Shown: positions 42,581 to 51,571, counted from the stretch's first letter. The stretch: 57,846 nucleotides of DNA from Nitrospira sp. (GCA_005116895.1 SWDO01000004.1:139004-196849), one strand, 5' to 3'. Notes: generated by a model from the sequence alone, not told the origin. Program-made: numbers and translations.

Positions 42581-43132
42581 ATGGAACTGGAAATACAAAG
42601 CCGCAACGTTGCCATGACCCCCCGTTGGAAGACAGAGATTGAAGCTCGAATGGATGACCTCCGACGAGGACATGACGATTTGATTCACGGTCGAGTCACG
42701 CTGATCAAGAACCGGCACCACAAGAAACTCGCAAATGTCGCGGAAGCGCTCGTTGTTGTCACCCTGCCGGGACGCCACACGCTGACGGCCAGAAAAGAAG
42801 ACAAGACGTTTGAGGAGGCCATTCGGTCTGCGTTTCAAGCAATCAGCATCGAACTCCGCAAGTATCGTAAAAAACGAGCGAAAACCGAGGTGCGCCTGCC
42901 GCCCGTGCCGCCCCATCGCGGCGTGATCTGCAAGCTCTTCCCCAAGGAACGATACGGCTTCATCCTTAAAGAAGGAGGCGGCGAGGTGTATTTTCATGCC
43001 AATGCCCTGCAGGGGCTCACGTTCAAGAAACTCGAGGATGGTACTGAAGTCGTCTTCGGCCTTGAACAGGGTGACAAAGGTCCACAGGCCACAGTTGTCA
43101 CTCTCCTGCCACCCATAGCGAAGGTGCTCTAG
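42581..43132 (+). CDS. HPF/RaiA-like domain fused to a cold-shock domain
   Basis: A 183-aa fusion. Residues 1-100 resemble the ribosome hibernation factor fold (MELEIQSRNVAMTPRWKTEIEARMDDL, DKTFEEAIRSAFQAISIELRKYRKKR). Residues about 113-176 are a cold-shock domain with RNP1-like RYGFI (124-128) and RNP2-like VYFHA (136-140). It probably binds the small ribosomal subunit and RNA during slow growth or cold. GGAGG precedes the ATG at 42581. Its TAG is directly followed by the ATG of the Lon-like gene. Confidence 0.85.
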   Translation: MELEIQSRNVAMTPRWKTEIEARMDDLRRGHDDLIHGRVTLIKNRHHKKLANVAEALVVVTLPGRHTLTARKEDKTFEEAIRSAFQAISIELRKYRKKRAKTEVRLPPVPPHRGVICKLFPKERYGFILKEGGGEVYFHANALQGLTFKKLEDGTEVVFGLEQGDKGPQATVVTLLPPIAKVL

Positions 43133-45556
43133 ATGACAATGGACAAATTCAAAGTTCCTGTCTCGATGCTCGCCCCTGTGATCGACCCTGGGCAGCTTGG
43201 TTTCGAGGATACCGGCGAGCTGGAGCCCCTCACTGACATCATTGGACAGGAACGGGCTGTCGAGGCCATGGAATTCGGGCTGAACATGAAGAGTCCCGGA
43301 TTTAACCTCTACGTCTCGGGTCCAGTCGGTACGGGAAAGGGCACTCTCGTTCGGCAGATGGTCAAGCGCATGGCCCAGGCTGCGCTCGCTCCGTCTGACT
43401 GGTGTTATGTCAATAACTTCCAGGACCCTTCTCGACCGATCTGTTTGGCTCTTCCGGCAGGACAGGGGGCCTCGTTTAAACGAGAAACGGCTGGGTTCAT
43501 CGATGGATTGCGACGCGATATTCCCATGGCGTTTGAGAGCAAGAAATATCTTGATACCAAGGCCAAACTGCACGACGACATCGATACGAAGAAAAAATCG
43601 CTCTTCCATGAATTAACGGAATTCAGCCGGACTCGTGGATTCGGCTTTGAAGAGACCTCAGTGGGTTTCGGGATTGTGCCGCTCAAGGCCGGCAAGCCCA
43701 TGGCGGACGCCGACATTGAGGCGATGACCGAGGAGGAGCAGCGGGACCTGAATGAACGACGCAAGACCCTTGAAGGAGAAATCCGCGAGTTCCATGTCCG
43801 CATCCACGGCCTTGAGAAGGAAGCTGAACACCAGCAGCGCCACCTCGACCGTCAGCTGGTCACCAATGTCTTGGAGGGCCGCTACGAAACCATGCGGCGG
43901 GCCTATCAAGACATCCCGGCACTCTCGACGTTTTTAGAGCGTGTTCGTGACGACATCGTGCACCACTACAAGGATTTTCTTCCTCGCGAGGGACCCACCC
44001 TCGCCATCCCAGGTTTGGAATTCAAACGTCCGGACATATCGCGCTTTCTCGTCAATCTCATCGTACAGCACGACCCGACGGACGGCGCCCCCGTGATCGA
44101 CGAATCTCACCCGACCTATACGAACCTGATCGGGAAGATCGAACGGCGGGCGCACATGGGGGTGATGTACACCGATTTCACGGAGATCCACGCGGGTGCC
44201 GTGCTGCTGGCCAGCGGTGGCTACTTGATCGTGAATGCCTTGGACATGCTGCGCCAACCGTTTTCCTGGGAGGCGTTAAAGCGCGTGATCAAGACAGGAG
44301 AGGTGAAGATCGAAGACCCCGGAGAATTCTACGGATTCTCGACGGCGGGGCTGAGGCCGGAACCGATCCCGGTGAATGTAAAAGTCATTATGGTCGGGCC
44401 GCCCATTCTCTACCATCTCCTGCAAGCGTACGAAGAAGACTTCAGCAAGCTCTTCAAGGTGAAGGTGGACTTCGACACCGAGGTGGAGAGAAGCGAGCAG
44501 CAGGATCGCCAATATGCCCGGTTCATCGCCAAACTCTGCCGCGAGGAAGGGCTCCCGCACTTCGGCGTCGATGCGGTCGCTGGAATCATCAGGCAGGGGC
44601 TTCGCTTCGCCGATCGACATGACCGACTGTCGTTGCGGTTCAGCCTCGTGAGCGATCTCATCCGCGAGGCGGGATACTGGGCTAGGAAAGAAGGCCATTC
44701 CTTCGTGTCTCGCGCGGATGTCGATACCGCCGTCTCACATAAGCGCCATCGCTCGAATTTGGAAGAACACTGGATCCAGGATGAGATCAAAGAAGGCACA
44801 TTGATGATCGACCTCGACGGCGACGTCGTCGGCCAGGTCAACGGCCTCTCAGTCCATCAGCTCGGCGACTATTCGTTCGGACGTCCCACGCGCATTACGG
44901 CTCGGACCTACATCGGGACCAAGGGCGTGATCGACATTCAGCGCGAGGCGGAACTCGCCGGGATGATCCATAGCAAAGGAGTCATGACACTGGCTGGATT
45001 TCTTGCCGGGAAATTTGCCGGATCCCACCCCTTCGCCATGAGCGCCTCGTTGACATTCGAGCAAACCTACTCGGAAGTGGAAGGGGACAGCGCTGCGGTG
45101 GCCGAACTCGCCGCGATTCTCTCCAGCCTCGCCGATCTGCCGATCCATCAATGGCTGGCCGTGACCGGTTCCGTCAACCAGTTGGGTGAGATCCAGCCGA
45201 TTGGGGGCGCGAACGAAAAGATCGAGGGGTTCTTCGAGTCCTGTTCCCGCAGAGGGTTGACCGGCAAACAAGGCGTGATCGTCCCCGCTCGCAACACCAA
45301 GCATTTGGCCCTTCGGCGCGACGTCGTCGAGGCTGTGGAATCAGGACACTTCTCCGTGTATGCCGTGAAGACAATCGAAGAAGCGCTGGAACTGCTCACG
45401 GGCGTTGCAGCCGGCGAACGAGACCTTGATGGGACCTACCCGTCCGACAGCGTCTTTGGCCGTGCCGCTCAGCGGCTGGAAGAAATGGCGCAGGCTGTGG
45501 CGAAATGGAGTGAAGATGAAGAGAAACCGAGCAGGCACATCATCACGGAACCATGA
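43133..45556 (+). CDS. Lon-family ATP-dependent protease (LonB/LonC-like)
   Basis: An 807-aa AAA+ protease. The Walker A is GPVGTGKG (63-70), in an ATPase domain with a long coiled-coil insert (about 140-260). The C-terminal Lon protease domain has the Ser-Lys dyad S653 (EGDSAAVAE) and K696 (ANEKIEG). The large N domain of LonA is absent, and there is no membrane segment as in archaeal LonB. It starts one base after the HPF-cold shock gene, so both are made together: one would protect ribosomes and the other clear damaged proteins. Confidence 0.92.
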   Translation: MTMDKFKVPVSMLAPVIDPGQLGFEDTGELEPLTDIIGQERAVEAMEFGLNMKSPGFNLYVSGPVGTGKGTLVRQMVKRMAQAALAPSDWCYVNNFQDPSRPICLALPAGQGASFKRETAGFIDGLRRDIPMAFESKKYLDTKAKLHDDIDTKKKSLFHELTEFSRTRGFGFEETSVGFGIVPLKAGKPMADADIEAMTEEEQRDLNERRKTLEGEIREFHVRIHGLEKEAEHQQRHLDRQLVTNVLEGRYETMRRAYQDIPALSTFLERVRDDIVHHYKDFLPREGPTLAIPGLEFKRPDISRFLVNLIVQHDPTDGAPVIDESHPTYTNLIGKIERRAHMGVMYTDFTEIHAGAVLLASGGYLIVNALDMLRQPFSWEALKRVIKTGEVKIEDPGEFYGFSTAGLRPEPIPVNVKVIMVGPPILYHLLQAYEEDFSKLFKVKVDFDTEVERSEQQDRQYARFIAKLCREEGLPHFGVDAVAGIIRQGLRFADRHDRLSLRFSLVSDLIREAGYWARKEGHSFVSRADVDTAVSHKRHRSNLEEHWIQDEIKEGTLMIDLDGDVVGQVNGLSVHQLGDYSFGRPTRITARTYIGTKGVIDIQREAELAGMIHSKGVMTLAGFLAGKFAGSHPFAMSASLTFEQTYSEVEGDSAAVAELAAILSSLADLPIHQWLAVTGSVNQLGEIQPIGGANEKIEGFFESCSRRGLTGKQGVIVPARNTKHLALRRDVVEAVESGHFSVYAVKTIEEALELLTGVAAGERDLDGTYPSDSVFGRAAQRLEEMAQAVAKWSEDEEKPSRHIITEP

Positions 45557-45601
45557 GGATCACTTCGATCTGCCTGGCTCTTGACCGTCTTGGTTCGTTT
45601 G

Positions 45602-46021
45602 TTAATGATGCGTCAATTGATCGCGCGCACAGGTTTCTTCCGCCAGCATCCGTTGACCAACCGTCGAACTTGTGGGAATGAGCGCTATGCAGGCATTCAT
45701 CGAATCACCTTGCGTCCCGGCGGAGACACGGTTGGCGCTTTTCGCGAGGGCTGTTCCTACGATACCTTGATGGAGCTTTTCACTATCCTGACAGCTTTGT
45801 TCGGCGACCATCCTCGCCCCTTCGCTGGAATCGCTCGATATCTTCGTTAGGCACGCCTTCAGGGAATCCGACGGCCCAATGGGGGCAGCCTCAGAGGGAG
45901 CCGACGACACGGGTGGGCTTGCTGATGTTGTTTCCACTAAGGCCTGCTCCGATGCGCAACCACCCATCACCAATAGACCAACGAGTCCACCCAGCAACGC
46001 TCCAACCGGCTTTCCATTCAT
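45602..46021 (-). CDS. Small lipoprotein with two cysteine-paired repeats
   Basis: A 139-aa protein with lipobox LLVMGGC (lipidated cysteine near 22). After a Ser/Pro-rich linker, two copies of a unit follow: LKACLTKISSDSSEGARMVAEQSC (split here as LKACLTK and ARMVAEQSC) and MNACIALIP...QRMLAEETC. Each has Cys, then G-x-R-M-x-A-E-x-x-C. Each unit could hold one disulfide between two helices. AGGAAGGA lies before the start. Function unknown. Confidence 0.7.
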   Translation of the reverse strand: MNGKPVGALLGGLVGLLVMGGCASEQALVETTSASPPVSSAPSEAAPIGPSDSLKACLTKISSDSSEGARMVAEQSCQDSEKLHQGIVGTALAKSANRVSAGTQGDSMNACIALIPTSSTVGQRMLAEETCARDQLTHH

Positions 46022-46139
46022 AATTCGTATTCCTTCCTGACTGAGGTTGAGGCTGTCGACCCGCCCTGTATAGCGAAGTCTCTATCTGGGAGCAAGCAAT
46101 ATTGTGGCCCTATGGCGAGGGTTCTCAGCGGTTGCGCGC

Positions 46140-46580
46140 TTAAGAAGATCTCTGGCGTGAATTCCTAAAACTGGTCGAGAGGAATTCTTCGAGGTGGGCT
46201 TTGATGTGATCCCGCACCATTCGAAAGGCCTGACGTTGTTGTCCAGGAGATCCAGTTACGATAGCGGGATCGTCAAAGCTCCAATGAAGCAACCGCCCCG
46301 TATGGGGCCAACGCGGGCACGACTCCTTGGCCCGATCGCATACGGTAATGACATAGTCGAACGCCTGGTCAACGAACTCGTCCATCCGCTTTGACCGCTG
46401 AGCGGAAATATCGATGCCCAACTCCCGCATGGCCGCCACAGCTCCGGGGTTCAAACCGACGGGATGCGTGCCGGCGCTCAAGGCGTCATACCGATCCCCA
46501 GCCAGATGACGAAGCAGCCCTTCCGCTATCTGGCTGCGAGCCGAATTCCCCGTACAGAGGAACAAGACGCGCTGTTTCAT
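46140..46580 (-). CDS. arsC: Arsenate reductase / low-molecular-weight phosphatase family
   Basis: A 146-aa protein with the C-x5-R phosphatase loop CTGNSARS at the start and later cysteines in VCDRAKESCP. This is the thioredoxin-coupled arsenate reductase arrangement, which reduces arsenate to arsenite through a chain of three cysteines. The ATG at 46580 overlaps the arsM stop (ATGA), so it is translated with arsM. It supplies arsenite for methylation by ArsM. Confidence 0.9.
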   Translation of the reverse strand: MKQRVLFLCTGNSARSQIAEGLLRHLAGDRYDALSAGTHPVGLNPGAVAAMRELGIDISAQRSKRMDEFVDQAFDYVITVCDRAKESCPRWPHTGRLLHWSFDDPAIVTGSPGQQRQAFRMVRDHIKAHLEEFLSTSFRNSRQRSS

Positions 46581-47443
46581 GAGCAGCAGATAGTCGAGCA
46601 ACAGGCCACGGGACTGGCCTCAGGCTTCGTCGCCCGGACAAACCCGCTGAGGAACTTGCCGTCGACGAGCGGCGCGATGGTATTGAGGTCAAGATCGGTT
46701 CCCTCGAATAGCTCGCGCGCATCGGCAGCCGTATAGACCCTGGTCGGCTCGATCGAGACTTGTTCGAACCCGGCTCGCTCAAGCTTCGTGAGGTACTCTT
46801 TTTCCTCTAACGCGCCAGCGACACACCCGGCCCACAGTTCGATATTACGCCGGACTGCTTGCGGGATCTCCCCCCGGACAACAATGTCCGACACCGCCAG
46901 CCGCCCTCCTGGCTTCAATACCCGAAAGGCTTCCGCCAGTACCAGATCCTTGTCGGGTGACAAGTTGATCACGCAGTTCGAAATGATGAGATCGACCGTG
47001 TTATCGGGCAAGGGAATATGTTCGATGTCGCCCTTCAAGAATTCCACATTCGTCACTCCAGCCTTGGCCTGATTGGCCCGCGCGAGCGCTAACATTTCGT
47101 CGGTCATGTCCAGACCGTAGACCTTACCGGTCGGCCCGACCCGCTGTGCGGAGAGCAGCACATCGATGCCACCGCCCGATCCCAAATCCAACACCGTTTC
47201 GCCAGGGGCGATCTGTGCCAACGCCGTCGGATTCCCGCAGCCGAGCGACGCCGCCACGGCATCATGAGGCAGTGTGGCCGCTTCGCGGTCGCTGTAAAGA
47301 TTGCCGGTGATAGGATCGAGCTGCCCCGCCTGCAAGACAGTCCCAGTCCCGCAGCAGGAACGCCGCTCCTGTTTCTGCGCCTGCAGAGCCGCCTGACCGT
47401 ATCTGGTCTTGATTTCGTCTTTGAGCGTCTGTGCGTCATTCAT
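46577..47443 (-). CDS. arsM: Arsenite S-adenosylmethionine methyltransferase
   Basis: A 288-aa methyltransferase that adds methyl groups to As(III). The SAM-binding motif is [11 protein letters not shown]. Conserved cysteines are in [16 protein letters not shown] and AGCVAG, suited to bind arsenite. The C-terminus ends in cysteine pairs (ACCSTICCS), which may also bind arsenic. The start at 47443 has GGAGGT upstream. An operator-like palindrome lies just before it. It is coupled to arsC. Confidence 0.92.
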   Translation of the reverse strand: MNDAQTLKDEIKTRYGQAALQAQKQERRSCCGTGTVLQAGQLDPITGNLYSDREAATLPHDAVAASLGCGNPTALAQIAPGETVLDLGSGGGIDVLLSAQRVGPTGKVYGLDMTDEMLALARANQAKAGVTNVEFLKGDIEHIPLPDNTVDLIISNCVINLSPDKDLVLAEAFRVLKPGGRLAVSDIVVRGEIPQAVRRNIELWAGCVAGALEEKEYLTKLERAGFEQVSIEPTRVYTAADARELFEGTDLDLNTIAPLVDGKFLSGFVRATKPEASPVACCSTICCS

Positions 47444-47454
47444 GATCAACCTCC

Positions 47455-47476
47455 AATCAAGAAATGTTGATTTATA
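47455..47476 (-). promoter_or_regulatory. arsM promoter -10 with ArsR-type operator
   Basis: AATCAA (47455-47460) and TTGATT (47467-47472) form a perfect 6-6-6 palindrome. It directly abuts TATAAA on the minus strand (47476-47471), a good -10 for arsM, 28 bases before its start. Operators of ArsR repressors are palindromes of this size at the same place. A clear -35 is not visible. Confidence 0.5.
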
Positions 47477-47487
47477 AGTGCTAAAAA

Positions 47488-47673
47488 TCAGCAGCAACGT
47501 TTCGAAGAAACTGCCGACCTTGCTGCTTTCTTGAGAGAACCCACCAACTCCTCCAGCTCTTCAATCGCTTGGGCGCTCAGCCTATAGTACATCCATCGTC
47601 CTTCACGGCGGTCCTCGACGAGCGAAATTTTCTCTAGTCCCACCTCAGACAACCTAACCCCGCAAGAAACCAT
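47488..47673 (-). pseudogene. Truncated arsR-type repressor
   Basis: A 61-codon frame gives the C-terminal part of an ArsR winged helix: LVEDRREGRWMYYRLSAQAIEELEELV, here shown by its core EDRREGRWMYYRL, ending SSKRCC. The first half of the family, with the helix-turn-helix and metal site, is not present in any upstream frame. The frame starts without a ribosome binding site, only 43 bases from a direct repeat, so the 5' part seems to have been removed by a rearrangement there. It probably no longer represses arsM. Confidence 0.7.
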
Positions 47674-47715
47674 AACTCAGGAGGTAGGTGAGATGGGCCT
47701 AGATGGGGGGAGTTT

Positions 47716-47743
47716 GTCCTGTCCTGGTAGCAGCGTGGTAGCA
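47716..47743. repeat. 28-bp direct repeat, copy 1
   Basis: The 28 bases from GTCCTGTCCTGGTAG to GGTAGCA match a second copy at 48280-48307 at 26 of 28 positions. It lies 29 bases past the stop of the small membrane gene at 47773-48195 and just upstream of the truncated arsR. Confidence 0.75.
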
Positions 47744-47772
47744 AAGCCGGACGATATTAAGGAGTAAAACTA

Positions 47773-48195
47773 TTATGCAGGTGAGCACGTCTTGTTAACC
47801 GACGAAGAGTGCCGTGCAAGCAGCTTGGCAGCACCGAAAGATGAAACGAACGTGAGCAAGCCAAGAAAGAGAAGGCGTAAGTCTTGCTCTAATCCAAGCC
47901 GACCTAGATAACTAGTAAGATAGGTGAGGGCACCGAAAACCAAGGTAAATGCGCCGCTACATGCGAAGGGCTTCCACCATGGCAGGGGCACCGCAATGGG
48001 TTTGGTGCCAAGAGAGAAACCAATAGCGACAAGAATAGCAGCAACCATGATGATCCAGAGGCCGAGTTGATACGACGGCCCACGACCCCACGCAGGTTCG
48101 TATTGGTCGAAACCATAGACCGCGATTGCCATTGCACCGGCAGCCCAGGTTACGAAACCGAGCGCGAAGATGGTGGTCGTCTTGGAGCGGCTCAT
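47773..48195 (-). CDS. Four-helix membrane protein, unknown
   Basis: A 140-aa protein starting MSRSKTTTIFALGF, with four hydrophobic segments (about residues 8-26, 43-62, 74-93 and 104-121). No family recognised. A start 12 codons earlier (48231) is possible; neither has a clear ribosome binding site. It is bounded on both sides by the 28-bp direct repeat, like a small cassette. Confidence 0.55.
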   Translation of the reverse strand: MSRSKTTTIFALGFVTWAAGAMAIAVYGFDQYEPAWGRGPSYQLGLWIIMVAAILVAIGFSLGTKPIAVPLPWWKPFACSGAFTLVFGALTYLTSYLGRLGLEQDLRLLFLGLLTFVSSFGAAKLLARHSSSVNKTCSPA

Positions 48196-48279
48196 ACGAT
48201 GGCGGCTAACAATTCTTGGAGCAAAGTGCATAGACGAAAGTATAGCGGACTTGCTCCCCTCCCAAGCGCGACCCAGATG

Positions 48280-48307
48280 GTCCTGTCCTGGTAGTAGCGA
48301 GGTAGCA
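48280..48307. repeat. 28-bp direct repeat, copy 2
   Basis: The second copy of the direct repeat, same orientation as 47716-47743. It lies 19 bases past the stop of the gene 48327-48728. Both copies therefore sit just 3' of a small leftward membrane gene. Confidence 0.75.
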
Positions 48308-48326
48308 GATGACTCTGAGTAGAGTA

Positions 48327-48728
48327 CTACACCGTCCTTTGAATTCTGGCGGAAAGAGCGGCTGCGAAGGCAGCAGAGTCTGCTGGTGCAATTATCACAT
48401 AGGGGAACCAGGATCTATTGGTTGTAATCAATACCCGTGTACGCCGAAATTCATAACCAACCCACGTGTGAGTCAAGAAATAGTCATGCCAATCTGGTTT
48501 CCAATATGCTCTCCACCAAGGAACTACCTGGACGTCCTTTATTTCATGATATGGAATGGAACTGATACAGAACATGCCAAAGAGCTTCACTCGCAAATGT
48601 TGCTCATCCAGCGAGTACCGAATTATCAGAGCGTATAACAACATGTACAAGACCGCTGACAATAAAACTCCGAAAATTATGATGGCATATCCCAATATTG
48701 GAGCGAGGGCATATTCAATGTTGGACAT
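48327..48728 (-). CDS. Small membrane protein with PH-like domain, unknown
   Basis: A 133-aa protein starting MSNIEYALAPILGYAII, with one or two hydrophobic segments (about 8-40), then a soluble part YSLDEQHLRVKLFG...IPYHEIKDVQVVPWW, which looks like a bacterial PH-type (DUF1491/bPH-like) strand pattern. The assignment is weak. It has lower GC than the surrounding genes, suggesting recent arrival. Confidence 0.5.
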   Translation of the reverse strand: MSNIEYALAPILGYAIIIFGVLLSAVLYMLLYALIIRYSLDEQHLRVKLFGMFCISSIPYHEIKDVQVVPWWRAYWKPDWHDYFLTHTWVGYEFRRTRVLITTNRSWFPYVIIAPADSAAFAAALSARIQRTV

Positions 48729-49044
48729 AATTGCCGTTTCTTTTCGTAGCAAAGGGCTAGGTAGAAGTATAGCCGTCTCCTTGAGTTGAGGCTGTGCAGA
48801 GGGAATCGGGGAGATGACTGACCTGCGATTTCTTAGAATGAAGGGTATAGACTCAAGAGGTTCCAAAAGCCCTTATTTGTTGCGAGTTTCTAGATGTAGA
48901 TTTTTAGCAGCCCTCTAGGGAAATGGGAGCATCTAGTGCTGCTCCACCGCGCGATATGACACAGCATTTGTGAGGGATTTCCCCCTGTGATACGCTACCT
49001 ACACGATTTCTCTGACCACAATCACAACGTCGAAGGGAACTCTC
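48729..49044. other. Low-GC intergenic region, no gene seen
   Basis: About 316 bases between a leftward gene and the rightward PII-like gene hold no convincing frame. The sequence is AT-richer than average and presumably contains both promoters. Confidence 0.5.
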
Positions 49045-49368
49045 ATGAAGATGCTTCACATTGTCTGTGGGAAGAGGTTAGAGAGCGAGATCTTGGCCAT
49101 GTTTAAGAAGGTGGGTATCAAAGGATACACTATCATCTCAGGCGTGGGAGGTAGTGGTGTAACTGGGACCGTCCCCGATGCCAACCACTCAGCCGATCAC
49201 AACGCTCAGACCAATACACTCTTCATGGTCGCACTTGGATATGAGGCCACGTTTCTGCCACAGATTGTGGCCGCGCTCAAGGAGCTTCGCGCCCAACATA
49301 TTCAAGGACATGATGACCGCGAAATCCCGCTGACAGTCTTTCTACAACCCTGCGAGATCATCATTTAG
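49045..49368 (+). CDS. PII-like signalling protein
   Basis: A 107-aa protein (MKMLHIVCGKRLESEILAMFKKVGIKGYTIISGVGGSG...). The strand-helix-strand order and GY-T-x-x-x-G-x-G-G turn recall the PII/GlnB-like trimeric fold, but without the tyrosine T-loop of true GlnB. Such proteins bind nucleotides or carboxylates and control transporters. AAGGGAAC precedes the ATG. A VIT transporter gene lies 255 bases downstream; regulation of it is speculation. Confidence 0.7.
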   Translation: MKMLHIVCGKRLESEILAMFKKVGIKGYTIISGVGGSGVTGTVPDANHSADHNAQTNTLFMVALGYEATFLPQIVAALKELRAQHIQGHDDREIPLTVFLQPCEIII

Positions 49369-49623
49369 CATTCGTGCTCCGTGTGTTGTTCAATCACCAC
49401 GTTCTAACCCGTCCATTCTTTCCGTGAGTAACAAGAGAGGTCTGATCCCTTAGGTTCCATCGTTCGCTCTGCTCTCTCCCCTCTCACATGCACTCCCTGT
49501 ATCATCTCCGGATCGATGGACCCATCTACGACTTTGCAGTAGACTTGTCCCTACTAGACCCGTGAGACTACCTCGCGAGGTTTCCAGTGCTGGCCACCAC
49601 TGACTGACTCGTAAACCGTTGCC

Positions 49624-50313
49624 ATGCCGCACTTTGAAACACATAACATACGCCGCATTGGATGGCTCCGTGCGGCTGTTCTTGGCGCCAATGACGGTAT
49701 TGTTTCCACGGCGAGTCTCGTCTTAGGCGTCGCGGCGGCAGGCGCGAGTTCAACGAGTATTATGACCGCGGGCGTGGCGGGTCTTGTGGCTGGTGCCATG
49801 GCAATGGCTGCTGGTGAGTATGTTTCGGTGAGTTCGCAAGCCGACACCGAGCGCGCGGATCTAGATCGGGAGCGCAAAGAGTTAGCAGCAAACCCGGTGC
49901 AAGAACACCGGGAAATGACCGCGATTTACGTTGCACGTGGGCTCGATGCAGAACTCGCATCCAACGTCGCAACCCAGCTGATGGCACATGATGCACTCGG
50001 CGCGCATGGGCGTGACGAGCTGGGCATATCCGACATCGTCACCGCACGACCGGTTCAAGCCGCACTGGCTTCGGCTGTCACATTTTCCGTTGGCGCTGCC
50101 CTCCCTCTCCTGGTAGTTCTGTTGGCGCCTGTCTCTGCGCTGATGTGGGCTGTTTCTGGAAGCTCGATCGTATTTCTTGCACTCTTGGGTTCCCTGGCGG
50201 CGCGCGTTGGAGGTGCTTCCGTGATGACCGCTGCCGTGCGGGTAACCATTTGGGGCGCCTTGGCTATGGCCGTGACCGCTGGGGTTGGAGCTTTATTTGG
50301 GGTTCCTGCCTGA
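49624..50313 (+). CDS. VIT/CCC1-family iron or manganese transporter
   Basis: A 229-aa membrane protein. The family start GWLRAAVLGANDGIVSTASLVLGV and the AMAAGEYVSVSSQ motif are clear. A cytoplasmic metal-binding part with acidic and His residues (DTERADLDRERKEL, MTAIYVARGLD) lies between the second and third of five membrane segments. It probably exports Fe2+ or Mn2+ from the cytoplasm. The ATG at 49624 has no strong ribosome binding site. Confidence 0.9.
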   Translation: MPHFETHNIRRIGWLRAAVLGANDGIVSTASLVLGVAAAGASSTSIMTAGVAGLVAGAMAMAAGEYVSVSSQADTERADLDRERKELAANPVQEHREMTAIYVARGLDAELASNVATQLMAHDALGAHGRDELGISDIVTARPVQAALASAVTFSVGAALPLLVVLLAPVSALMWAVSGSSIVFLALLGSLAARVGGASVMTAAVRVTIWGALAMAVTAGVGALFGVPA

Positions 50314-50470
50314 TCCCTGCCACTCCTATTCGAAGAAAAATACGGCACTGGAAGCCATGTTCAACAGATGGCGGAGGTCTGACCCATGCGGGTGCCTTAG
50401 TCGGAATCTCCCGCTGAAGCCGAAGGCAATGAAAGTTTCTGATCTGTTAGTTCCCTCAGTGTCCTTCTAT

Positions 50471-51529
50471 CTATTGCTTCCCAATGGTCCGGCCTGTCAC
50501 TTCATGCACGCCTCCTGCCACGAGATGCTGCACCAGGTTGTACAGGATGATGGGGACCATGACTCGTGGATACGAGCCAAGCACAAGAGAGGCCAAGACC
50601 AGCCCGGTCCCGTTGTTATTCATCCCCAATCCATACATGAGCGAGACGCGATCAGCATCATCGACCTTGAACAATCGACTCAACCCATAACCAGAGGAAA
50701 AGGCCGTGACACAGAGGCCCGCAGTGATGGCCAGCGTCACCGCCAGAAAGTCATAATCTCGGTCCGCGATGGCTTGAGGAAGTGATACCGATCCGTTCGA
50801 ATAGTTCAACAGCAACAAGACAACTGCATTGATCAGTTTGATGAACGGCATAATGGCCATTAGTTGGGCTTCAGGCGCCACGAAGCGCACCGCAAGGCCC
50901 AGCAGAGAGGGCAATACGATCCAGAGCCCCAGGAACGCTCCTGATCCATACGCAGCGAGTGTGTGTATGACAGCCTCATATTCCTCCGTAGCCATCTCCC
51001 CGAACGTATACAGGGCGATAGGCGTCAGGATAGGGCTGAGGATGGTCGAGGCGAGGACTAACCCTAAGCTCAGCGCTAGATTTCCATTTGAGTTTTGTGC
51101 CCAGGCGGTGGAGGCCCCGGCTATCGGCATAGACGCCACCAACGCCAACCCAACGAGGATGTGTTGGGCTTCCTCCGGCTCATACCACAGCCGCATGATA
51201 AGGGTGACCAGAAAGATATAGGCCATGGGGATGACGAGATTCGCGGTGAGCCCCGCAAACAAGACCCCTACCTTCTTGGTCAATGATCTGAGGTGCGCAG
51301 TCTTGACCCCCAACCCTGCATTGAACATCAAGGTGGCCAGCAAGAGCAGGAGGAGAGAAATCTGCAGGTTCTCATTGACGATTCGAAGATCACCGAAACT
51401 GACGTTTCGAATCCAGAGGCCGGCGGTTGGCCAGATGGCAGAGAGGGTGTAGGCGCCGATCAAAAACCAGAGCAGGTGATGATGGATAAACTGGGACAAG
51501 GAGAGAAAGCTGACGTTGCGCTTATCCAT
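50471..51529 (-). CDS. Bile acid:sodium symporter family protein
   Basis: A 352-aa carrier with about nine or ten membrane segments. Conserved family elements are LMFNAGLGV, MPIAGASTAWAQNSNGNLALSL and the crossing region LMYGLGMNNNGTGLVLAS. The substrate of bacterial members varies (organic anions, arsenite in the related ACR3 family). The ATG at 51529 is preferred to a GTG six codons upstream. Confidence 0.87.
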   Translation of the reverse strand: MDKRNVSFLSLSQFIHHHLLWFLIGAYTLSAIWPTAGLWIRNVSFGDLRIVNENLQISLLLLLLATLMFNAGLGVKTAHLRSLTKKVGVLFAGLTANLVIPMAYIFLVTLIMRLWYEPEEAQHILVGLALVASMPIAGASTAWAQNSNGNLALSLGLVLASTILSPILTPIALYTFGEMATEEYEAVIHTLAAYGSGAFLGLWIVLPSLLGLAVRFVAPEAQLMAIMPFIKLINAVVLLLLNYSNGSVSLPQAIADRDYDFLAVTLAITAGLCVTAFSSGYGLSRLFKVDDADRVSLMYGLGMNNNGTGLVLASLVLGSYPRVMVPIILYNLVQHLVAGGVHEVTGRTIGKQ

Positions 51530-51571
51530 GATTGCCTTCGGTGCCACCTTCGCGCTTAGCGCAGACAGCCA

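Noticed and set aside
42563..43609. Leftward 348-codon open frame
   Set aside because: Antisense to the HPF-cold shock and Lon genes, both of which have clear motifs and ribosome binding sites.
47716..48307. Direct repeats as a CRISPR or integron array
   Set aside because: There are only two copies separated by a gene of about 540 bases, with no spacers. The ends do not show the usual attC core (GTTRRRY).
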